DNA from: Verrucomicrobiota bacterium
GTDB taxonomy: Bacteria > Verrucomicrobiota > Verrucomicrobiia > Opitutales > Opitutaceae
Length of the DNA stretch: 14,175 nucleotides
Assembly (NCBI GenBank): GCA_023386835.1
Contig: JAEWIY010000142.1
Location: 1-14,175, forward strand
Reading direction: 5' to 3'
The notes beneath the pieces were generated by a model. The model saw only the letters and a list, made by a program, of their open reading frames with translations, was not told the DNA's origin and did no database searches. Numbering within the stretch: position 1 is the stretch's first letter; each line of letters opens with the position of its first letter. Both the position numbers and the translations under genes were made by a program. Shown here one piece after another: positions 1 through 4,746 of this stretch.

Positions 1-33
1 CCCCCGGCGGTGGGCGTGGAAGTGGCCTCATGA
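1..33 (+). CDS. C-terminal end of an upstream gene (partial)
   Basis: The frame starting at base 1 is open to a TGA at 31-33 and would encode the last ten residues PPAVGVEVAS of a protein that begins outside the window. Its stop codon overlaps the start of the next gene as ATGA (30-33), the arrangement of translationally coupled genes and the main reason to believe it. The fragment is too short to assign a family. Confidence 0.4.
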   Translation, partial: PPAVGVEVAS

Positions 34-419
34 CAGCGGAGGGGCCGCCGTCCGCCGCGGCCCGGCGGCTCTTCGTTTACGGAACACTGAAACGCGGCGG
101 CACCAACCACCGCGAACTGGCCGGCCAGCATTTTCTCGGCATGGCCCGGTCCGCGCCCGGGTACCGGTTGTACCATCTGGGTGAATACCCGGGCCTCGTC
201 CCCGATCCGGCGGATCAACACGGCGTCGTCGGTGAAGTTTGGCAAGTCTCCCCGGCTGCGCTGGCGGCCCTGGATGCGTTCGAGGGCGTGCCCGAGGCGC
301 TTTATCGCCGCGCGACGATCCCGCTGTTGCCGCCATTTGCCGGCGAGCCCGTCGACACGTACTTCTACCGGCGAACGATCGACGGCTGCGCGGACCTGCA
401 CGGCTGGTGGCCGGTGTAG
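30..419 (+). CDS. gamma-glutamylcyclotransferase family protein (AIG2/YtfP-like)
   Basis: This 129-residue protein has the hallmarks of the small gamma-glutamylcyclotransferase (GGCT/AIG2-like) fold. The N-terminal VYGTLKRG stretch (residues 16-23) forms the substrate-binding loop. A G-x-Y-P-G-L turn follows near residues 51-56, and LDAFEGVPE (81-89) contains Glu85 at the place of the catalytic acid. A YFYRR strand near 111-115 is also typical. Family members cyclise gamma-glutamyl amines or peptides to 5-oxoproline in the cytosol; the substrate of bacterial YtfP-like members is generally unknown, so only the family is assigned. The ATG overlaps the upstream stop codon and GGAAG lies about 7 nt before it. 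It is convergent with dnaX. Confidence 0.85.
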   Translation: MTAEGPPSAAARRLFVYGTLKRGGTNHRELAGQHFLGMARSAPGYRLYHLGEYPGLVPDPADQHGVVGEVWQVSPAALAALDAFEGVPEALYRRATIPLLPPFAGEPVDTYFYRRTIDGCADLHGWWPV

Positions 420-465
420 TTGTCCCTCTGCTACGCCGCGTTTGCTACCCGGACCGGCGGGCCGA

Positions 466-888
466 TCAGGAGTGGGTTTTCAGCACCGCCTTCGGCACGC
501 GTTGCACACTCGTGAAGCGGGCGCGGAAGAGCTCGTCCAAGGTTTCCCGAACTTGGGGAGGGATCTTCTCAATCAAGGTGTCCAGTCGCGGGAGCGGCGC
601 GTTGAGATCCTCCGGCTCGTCGGTCGCAGCTGGCCTCGGCCGCGGCGGCGCCGGCATCTCACCGTCGCGCTCCCGTTGTTCCGCCCGCATCGCGGATTCA
701 ACGGCCTCGTCGGGCCATTCCGGCCCCTCATCATCGGAACTGTAATCGGGCGGCGCTTCGTCATCGCCGCTGGCATCTTCAGCGGTTCCCCCTCCCGGCG
801 TCTCCGTGGGCACGGTGGCGAGTCGCGCGAGGGTCGGCTGACGTATCAGCCCCGCCGCGACGCGCTCATCCAGTTGCGCGATCAGGTC
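466..888 (-). CDS. dnaX: dnaX -1 frame extension encoding the tau-specific C-terminal region
   Basis: The -1 frame relative to dnaX is open from the A-run through 140 sense codons to a stop at 466-468. It begins with GAC (888-886), directly after the slippery heptamer, reads DLIAQLDERVAAGLIRQP and ends in VLKTHS. No stop interrupts it between the slip point and the GTG at 813 that could be taken for an independent start, so it reads naturally as a continuation of DnaX. The region has an acidic, proline-rich linker (many D, E and P) and a basic, helix-prone end (RLDTLIEKIPPQVRETLDEL and on). In other bacteria the tau tail carries the DnaB- and DNA polymerase III alpha-binding regions; which residues do so here cannot be told. 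Total tau length would be about 523 aa. An assembly indel in the A-run is the main alternative to programmed slippage. Confidence 0.75.
   Translation of the reverse strand, partial: DLIAQLDERVAAGLIRQPTLARLATVPTETPGGGTAEDASGDDEAPPDYSSDDEGPEWPDEAVESAMRAEQRERDGEMPAPPRPRPAATDEPEDLNAPLPRLDTLIEKIPPQVRETLDELFRARFTSVQRVPKAVLKTHS
861..880 (-). promoter_or_regulatory. candidate frameshift-stimulating hairpin downstream of the dnaX slippery site
   Basis: In the transcript CGCGC (880-876) can pair with GCGCG (865-861), a five-bp all-GC stem with a 10-nt loop. It starts 7 nt after the last base of the slippery heptamer, within the spacing usual for -1 frameshift stimulators. A second perfect hairpin, GGCTGA/TCAGCC with a 4-nt loop, lies further down at 851-836. 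Short GC stems arise by chance in such DNA, so this is suggestive only. Confidence 0.4.
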
Positions 889-2036
889 TTTTTTTTTTCG
901 CCGTCCCCGCCGCCCGTCGCGGGTGCTTCGTCAGCCAGCGCGGCCAGCTCCTTGATCAGACTGTCAATCGCCCGCGCCCGGCTGGCCTCGACCGCCTTGA
1001 GCAAGGTGACTTCCAGGTTGATCTTCTCAGCGAGGCCCAGCTTCACACTGCCCTCCCCTTCCCGCAGAGCGTCCAGCATGCGCGTGAGCTGCTCCGTCGT
1101 GAGAGTAACTCCGCCCAGCTTGCTGCTGCTGCCACCTTGCCCGATCGCATCCAGCAGCGCTTCCCGAACGAGCACCTGCAGGTCGCTGAGAAGCCGGACG
1201 AGATCGCGGCCAGCCTGGTCGCACTCATCCACGATCGCGACGATCTTCGCGTGATCGCCCGCCGCGACCGCTCCCGCCAGGGCCGCCAATTTTTCCGCGG
1301 CCACCAAACCGTATACATCGAGAACGTCCGCCTCGCTGATGTCCGCTCCGCAGAACGAAATCATCTGGTCGAAGATCGACTGGGCGTCCCGCATGCCACC
1401 ATCCGCCATCCGGGCGATGCTGCGCAGCGCGTCCTCACTCACCGTCACCTTTTCGTCGGTCGCGATCTTGCGCAGCCGTTCGATGATCAAGGGCGACGGG
1501 ATGGGCTTCAGGTCGAAGCGTTGGCAGCGCGACACGATCGTCGGCAGCACCTTTTGCGGATCCGTTGTCGCAAAGACGAACTTCACGTGCGGCGGCGGCT
1601 CCTCGAGCGTTTTCAGCAGGGCGTTGAAGGCCGCTGCCGAGAGCATGTGCACCTCGTCGATGATGTAGACCTTAAACTTCCCCTGGGCCGGGGCGTACTG
1701 CACCGTGTCGCGCAGGTCACGCACTTGGTCGACGCCGTTGTTCGAGGCGCCGTCGATCTCAATGACATCGAGATGCGTGCCGTCGGCGATCGATTTGCAC
1801 GCCGGGTCATTCGGATCAAAATCCGCCTTCGGCCCATTGGTGCAGTTCAGCGCCTTTGCAAAAATCCGCGCGGTCGACGTCTTGCCAGTGCCACGTGGGC
1901 CCACGAAGAGGTACGCGTGAGCGATCCGGTTGCGCGCAATGGCGTTGCGCAACGTCCGCACGACGTGGTCCTGCCCGACCACGTCGTCGAAGGTTTGCGG
2001 GCGCCACTTGCGGGCGATGACCTGGTAATCGCTCAT
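882..2036 (-). CDS. dnaX: DNA polymerase III clamp-loader subunit DnaX, zero-frame (gamma-like) product
   Basis: DnaX is the motor ATPase of the clamp loader, which opens the beta clamp onto primed DNA. The 384-residue frame-0 product starts MSDYQVIARKWRPQTFDDVV, the usual DnaX N-terminus. Walker A is GPRGTGKT (46-53), Walker B is IIDE with the following VH (125-130), SNNGVD is at 98-103, and the SRC arginine-finger motif is at 169-171. The helical domain III runs from about 240 to 365. The zinc module is degenerate: only Cys65 and Cys80 remain, with PNDPAC where P-C-x-x-C-x-x-C is expected. The protein ends GDGEKKKT just after the A-run, the length of a gamma subunit; longer tau requires a -1 shift. 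No Shine-Dalgarno is visible (the bases before ATG are pyrimidine-rich). It lies downstream of the SRP RNA on the same strand. The ybaB and recR genes that often follow dnaX are absent. Confidence 0.95.
   Translation of the reverse strand: MSDYQVIARKWRPQTFDDVVGQDHVVRTLRNAIARNRIAHAYLFVGPRGTGKTSTARIFAKALNCTNGPKADFDPNDPACKSIADGTHLDVIEIDGASNNGVDQVRDLRDTVQYAPAQGKFKVYIIDEVHMLSAAAFNALLKTLEEPPPHVKFVFATTDPQKVLPTIVSRCQRFDLKPIPSPLIIERLRKIATDEKVTVSEDALRSIARMADGGMRDAQSIFDQMISFCGADISEADVLDVYGLVAAEKLAALAGAVAAGDHAKIVAIVDECDQAGRDLVRLLSDLQVLVREALLDAIGQGGSSSKLGGVTLTTEQLTRMLDALREGEGSVKLGLAEKINLEVTLLKAVEASRARAIDSLIKELAALADEAPATGGGDGEKKKT
888..898 (-). promoter_or_regulatory. dnaX slippery site: A10 run containing A AAA AAG
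   Basis: On the minus strand an unbroken run of ten A (898-889) followed by G (888) is read GAA AAA AAA AAG in frame 0. It therefore contains the heptamer A AAA AAG (894-888), the same heptamer used for -1 frameshifting in E. coli dnaX. The run is also long enough for RNA-polymerase slippage, as known for the A9 run of Thermus thermophilus dnaX. A transcript with one extra A, or two fewer, would also enter the tau frame. Frame 0 stops two codons later (ACC TGA). A homopolymer like this inside GC-rich coding DNA is conspicuous. Confidence 0.75.
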
Positions 2037-2130
2037 CGAGGAGGAAGACTGAAAGCCCGAACGGGACGCGGATGAAGGAAAAAATCGGGCAAGTTTTCAC
2101 CCACTGCTGCGATGGTCGCCACTCCGCTTC

Positions 2131-2158
2131 AAACCGCCGCGGTCGGCGGGAAAAAAAG
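2131..2158 (-). terminator. probable terminator of the SRP RNA
   Basis: The closing helix of the SRP RNA is followed by a T7 run (2157-2151 on the minus strand), which could itself end transcription. Immediately beyond is a perfect 6-bp hairpin, CCGCCG/CGGCGG with a 4-nt loop (2149-2134), followed by TTT. Both fit a 3' end for ffs just before dnaX, though read-through into dnaX is possible. Confidence 0.5.
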
Positions 2159-2256
2159 TGGCCAGGCACTCCACGGCACTGGGAGAACGTCGTTACCGTT
2201 GCTACCTTCCGGTCCTGGCGGAGTTCACGCGCCTGCCCATGCATGGCACCTGGCCA
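2159..2256 (-). ncRNA. ffs: signal recognition particle RNA, bacterial small (4.5S-like) type
   Basis: The minus strand carries the universally conserved SRP RNA apical domain: the 5' side CAGGACC, a GGAA tetraloop (2210-2207) closed by CC/GG, and AGCA on the 3' side, where Ffh binds. The ends pair perfectly over eight bases, TGGCCAGG (2256-2249) with CCTGGCCA (2166-2159), and the middle folds back as one long rod. The length of about 98 nt matches the Alu-less small SRP RNA. With Ffh and FtsY it targets nascent inner-membrane proteins. Linkage to dnaX on the same strand also occurs in other bacteria such as Bacillus subtilis. The exact ends are inferred from pairing. Confidence 0.93.
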
Positions 2257-2261
2257 AGGCG

Positions 2262-2290
2262 GAACGTTGGCGGGAAACGCCGGGGGTCAA
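2262..2290 (-). promoter_or_regulatory. candidate promoter of the SRP RNA gene
   Basis: A TTGACC hexamer (2290-2285), five of six matches to the -35 consensus, stands 16-17 nt before a weak -10 (AACGTT or ACGTTC, 2268-2262). This places the transcription start at about 2256, exactly where the 5' end of the SRP RNA is predicted from its closing helix. The -10 match is poor. Confidence 0.45.
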
Positions 2291-2355
2291 CGGCAATCAG
2301 CGGCTAACCCTCAACCCGTCTTCTCGCACACGTCTCACCACTCGCGATTTCGACG

Positions 2356-2931
2356 TCAGGCGCCCGCGGCGCCTGAGCCGGCTGCCAGCAACGCTTCGAT
2401 GCGCTCGATGATGCCCTCGACGGGCCAGAGTCGCCCGACTCCTTCGTAACCGCACGCCAGCATGCCCTCCTCAGGGCCGATGAAAGCGACGCCCCGCGCG
2501 CGTAGCGTCGCCACGTTCTGCTGGGTCGCGGGATGAGTCCACATCTTGCCGTTCATCGCTGGCGCCATCAACACGGGGCAACGCGCGACCAAGTAGAGCG
2601 ACGAGAGAAAATCCGGCGCGAGCCCATGCGCGAACTGCGCGATCACGTCCGCGGTCGCTGGCGCGACGACCAGCAGATCCGCCTGATCCGCCAACTCGAT
2701 GTGACCCGGCTGCCAGCCGTTTCCTTCCGACCAAAGGTCGTGTGCGACTGGGCGCCGCGCGAGGGTCTGCAGTGTGAGCGCGGTGATGAAACGACTGCCG
2801 CCGGTCGTCAGCACGGGATAAACCTGGGCCTCCCGTTTACGCAACTGGCTGGTCAGATCGGCCGCTTTGTAGGCAGCGATCGAACCAGTGATCCCGAGCA
2901 CAATGCGCTTACCGGCCAGAACCTCCGCCAT
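2356..2931 (-). CDS. coaC: phosphopantothenoylcysteine decarboxylase (CoaC), stand-alone
   Basis: CoaC is an FMN enzyme that decarboxylates 4'-phosphopantothenoyl-cysteine to 4'-phosphopantetheine in coenzyme A synthesis. All family hallmarks are visible: GITGSIAAYKAADL near the N-terminus (FMN binding), the catalytic His in GHIELADQADLLVVAPATAD, the PAMNGKMW substrate-clamp motif, and the catalytic Cys in GMLACGYEGVGR. At 191 residues it has only the flavoprotein half; the CoaB synthetase domain fused to it in most bacteria (about 400 aa) is missing, and no coaB is seen nearby. The ATG at 2931 is chosen; a TTG four codons upstream (2943) is a possible alternative. It begins 48 nt after the sensor-like gene and may be cotranscribed with it. 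A related non-CoA flavoprotein decarboxylase is less likely. Confidence 0.88.
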   Translation of the reverse strand: MAEVLAGKRIVLGITGSIAAYKAADLTSQLRKREAQVYPVLTTGGSRFITALTLQTLARRPVAHDLWSEGNGWQPGHIELADQADLLVVAPATADVIAQFAHGLAPDFLSSLYLVARCPVLMAPAMNGKMWTHPATQQNVATLRARGVAFIGPEEGMLACGYEGVGRLWPVEGIIERIEALLAAGSGAAGA

Positions 2932-2979
2932 GGCCCTACCCAACCGCGGGACTGCTCTCTCCTCAAGCCAATCCCTGCC

Positions 2980-3453
2980 TCAAGGCTGGGGCTTGGGCGT
3001 CGGAGAAGCTGAACCGTCCGGTTTGTCGTGTTTGTCCGGATCGGCGTGAGTCGCGCCTCCGGCGGCCGCTCGGCGTTCCTGTTCGCGCTTCTCCATCCAC
3101 TTCTTCCAGCGCTCCCGCTGTTCGACCTGCATCTGCTCGAGCGTGTCCAGCTGCGGGGCCGTCAACTCCTTCGAAATCGCCTGCTCGAGCTGCTGCATGG
3201 CTTCCGCCGTCAGTCCCCGGATGCGGTGCATCTCGGCGGCCGCGCGGTCGACATGCGGTTGCACCGCCGCACACTGTTCCTTCGTCAGCTGCAGCCGGTC
3301 GCGGTAACGCTCCATGATGCGCAGCGCGACGTCATCCGGCCCGCGTCGTTCCTGAGCGGGCTTGACGAAACGCATGGAGACAAATCCGCCGGCGACGACG
3401 CCCGCGAAAAACACACCCAGAAAAATAAGCCAGACCGATCCGGAGCGCGGCAT
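2980..3453 (-). CDS. membrane-anchored Spy/CpxP/CnrX-like periplasmic protein
   Basis: This 157-residue protein has one N-terminal membrane segment (about 7-26, no clear signal peptidase site) and a helical, charged domain outside. That domain has two LTxxQ-type motifs, LTKEQ (56-60) and LTAPQ (98-102), the mark of the Spy/CpxP and periplasmic heavy-metal sensor families. Cys61, His67, Met75 and His76 lie where a metal or stress ligand could bind, but their role is inference. The tail is P-, K- and D-rich with two His. Its stop-to-start spacing from the 99-residue gene upstream is one base, and GGAG lies about 10 nt before its ATG. Order and sizes fit the sensor of a CnrH/CnrY/CnrX-like signalling unit; a simple periplasmic chaperone is the alternative. 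Confidence 0.75.
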   Translation of the reverse strand: MPRSGSVWLIFLGVFFAGVVAGGFVSMRFVKPAQERRGPDDVALRIMERYRDRLQLTKEQCAAVQPHVDRAAAEMHRIRGLTAEAMQQLEQAISKELTAPQLDTLEQMQVEQRERWKKWMEKREQERRAAAGGATHADPDKHDKPDGSASPTPKPQP

Positions 3454-3454
3454 C

Positions 3455-3754
3455 TCAGGACATCTCCAAGGCGAGAACGACCGGGTCCTGTTCCATCACC
3501 GGATCGTGTTGAAAGGCCCGGACAGCCGGCGCGAAGTTGAACGCCGCACTAGCCACCGCCAAGCCAGCGGAAACGCCCAACGCCCGCCAGGACACCTGCT
3601 CGATCAGCGATCGCCACGGGTTCGAACGCGTCGCAAACGCCTGCGCCACCACGCGCGTCGCAAAACCGAGCGGCATCGCCGCGGGCAAATCCTCCTGCGG
3701 TGCGCGACGCGCGGCCGTCACCAAACGGGTCCATGGATCGGGGGTGAAACTCAT
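3455..3754 (-). CDS. small single-TM protein, candidate anti-sigma factor
   Basis: This protein of 99 residues has an N-terminal, probably cytoplasmic part of about 55 residues (DPWTRLVTAARR; GFATRVVAQAFATR). One membrane span follows at about 58-79, then a short tail of about 20 residues. No zinc-binding HxxxCxxC anti-sigma motif is present and sequence alone gives no family. The assignment rests on context: its ATG overlaps the sigma factor stop (ATGA, 3751-3754) behind a strong AAAGGAG ribosome site, and the Spy-like gene follows after one base. Size and topology match CnrY-type anti-sigma factors (about 95 aa, one span, short cytoplasmic sigma-binding part). Function is inferred. Confidence 0.65.
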   Translation of the reverse strand: MSFTPDPWTRLVTAARRAPQEDLPAAMPLGFATRVVAQAFATRSNPWRSLIEQVSWRALGVSAGLAVASAAFNFAPAVRAFQHDPVMEQDPVVLALEMS

Positions 3755-4344
3755 GTGCGCTCCTTTCGTTTGAGCTCAGCAAACAGCTTTTGCAATTTCC
3801 GACGTGCACGAAACGCCCGCACCTTGACGAGCGAGGCGTTCCATCCCGTCAGTTCACTGATTTCAGCGATCGTCTTTTGTTCGAGGTCGAGCAACTGCAG
3901 CACCATCCGATCTTCCGGTCGCAGTTGACCCAACAACTTGTGCACCAGTTCGTGCGCCGCCAGCGCATCGTCCGGCGCCTGCCCACGATCATCCGCCAAC
4001 ACGGCCTCCAGGACCTCAGCCTCGTTCTCCGACAAATCCGCCCATCGAAACTCCGGGCGGCGCTGCTGCATGCGCAGGTGATCGATGCACGTCGTCACCG
4101 CGATCCGGGACACCCAATGGGTGAACGGGACATTGCCCTGATACTGTTGCAGGCGACTGAACATCTTCAGGAATACCTCCTGCGCCAAGTCCTCCTCTGC
4201 GACCCGACGCGGCAGCCGAGCACGGATAATCCTGATGACCAACGGGTAAAGGTGCTCCACCAAGTCGCGCGCCGCCTGCTGGTCGCCCGACCGCACACGG
4301 TCAAGGCAACCCGCCAGGTCAAAGACAGCGGCATCCTCGGACAT
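3751..4344 (-). CDS. ECF-type RNA polymerase sigma factor
   Basis: This 197-residue sigma-70 family protein has only regions 2 and 4. Region 2 covers about 28-95, with the core-binding DLAQEVFLKMF (52-62) and the -10 recognition part ending at CIDHLRMQQRR. Region 4 covers about 132-190, with the helix-turn-helix TIAEISELTGWNASLVKVRAFRARR. The ATG at 4344 gives the usual ECF length. The frame stays open to an ATG at 4530, but those 62 extra residues resemble no sigma domain. No clear Shine-Dalgarno precedes 4344. It is the first gene of a tight set with a small TM protein and a Spy/CnrX-like protein, so it is probably held at the membrane until an envelope signal frees it. Confidence 0.92.
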   Translation of the reverse strand: MSEDAAVFDLAGCLDRVRSGDQQAARDLVEHLYPLVIRIIRARLPRRVAEEDLAQEVFLKMFSRLQQYQGNVPFTHWVSRIAVTTCIDHLRMQQRRPEFRWADLSENEAEVLEAVLADDRGQAPDDALAAHELVHKLLGQLRPEDRMVLQLLDLEQKTIAEISELTGWNASLVKVRAFRARRKLQKLFAELKRKERT

Positions 4345-4537
4345 GAAGTGATGGAACGTGCCAGAACCACACGCATCAAGACGACTCTCTTTCTCCAGAG
4401 TTACCAATTGGGGACGCCTCGGACGATTCTGACTGGTTGCAACACCGGCATTCGGCGCATGTGGACCCTCAATCCTTTCGCCAACCGGAACACGTTCTTC
4501 GTCGATTTCGGCAGCTAAGCCGCTCCCCATCCGCCGC

Positions 4538-4566
4538 TTGACTTTGCGCCCGCCGGACCGTTATCG
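4538..4566 (+). promoter_or_regulatory. candidate leuA promoter
   Basis: TTGACT (4538-4543) is separated by 17-18 nt from TTATCG/TATCGC (4561-4567). The -35 fits five of six consensus bases and the -10 only the TAT part. Transcription would start near 4574, leaving a leader of about 170 nt that contains the inverted repeat before the leuA ATG. Confidence 0.35.
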
Positions 4567-4614
4567 CTTGGACAACGGGATGCGAGTTCACTGCGAGGCG
4601 CTTCGACTTATCTA

Positions 4615-4658
4615 GACGCACGATCCGAGAGGGCCGCGTGAGCGGTTGATCGTGCGTC
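4615..4658 (+). repeat. 11-bp perfect inverted repeat in the presumed leuA leader
   Basis: GACGCACGATC (4615-4625) is exactly inverted as GATCGTGCGTC (4648-4658). The 22-nt loop contains a second hairpin, CCGC/GCGG (4634-4637 and 4642-4645), closed by a GTGA loop of the GNRA type. As RNA this would be a stable two-step stem-loop; as DNA it could be a protein-binding site. No T-run follows, so it is not a simple terminator. Confidence 0.7.
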
Positions 4659-4746
4659 CGCCTCCATCTTCCGTACCCTCGCCGTTCCATGGCGTGAGGT
4701 GCGTTGTTTTCCTGTCTCGCCATCCATTTTCGTTTGTTCGCCAGTC

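Larger units (their letters stand above)
4345..4746. other. divergent intergenic region between sigma factor and leuA
   Basis: These 402 bp contain no convincing gene. The left part (to 4530) is open in the sigma factor frame but looks non-coding. The right part holds a candidate leuA promoter, an 11-bp perfect inverted repeat (4615-4658) and a weaker imperfect hairpin, ATGGCG/CGCCAT, at 4689-4723. No leucine-rich leader peptide was found. No clear ECF-type promoter could be recognised for the sigma operon. Confidence 0.6.

Noticed and set aside
420..465. Terminator between the convergent cyclotransferase gene and dnaX
   Set aside because: Only very weak pairing (CCC with GGG) was seen before a TTTT; not enough to call.
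466..813. Independent 115-aa gene starting at GTG 813
   Set aside because: The frame stays open upstream to the dnaX A-run with no stop, so reading it as the tau extension of dnaX explains it better.
1137..2075. 312-codon plus-strand frame opposite dnaX
   Set aside because: It is antisense to the conserved ATPase domain and has low-complexity D/R/V/L composition without a family signature.
1816..2244. 142-codon frame spanning the SRP RNA and the dnaX start
   Set aside because: It runs through the structured SRP RNA and the start of dnaX in another frame and has no recognisable domain.
4345..4530. 62-residue N-terminal extension of the sigma factor
   Set aside because: The extension resembles no sigma domain, and the ATG at 4344 gives the usual ECF length and N-terminal spacing to region 2.
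4646..4746. Leader peptide for leucine attenuation upstream of leuA
   Set aside because: No short frame with consecutive leucine codons and no terminator with a T-run were found; the only ATG (4689) is followed by GCG TGA.
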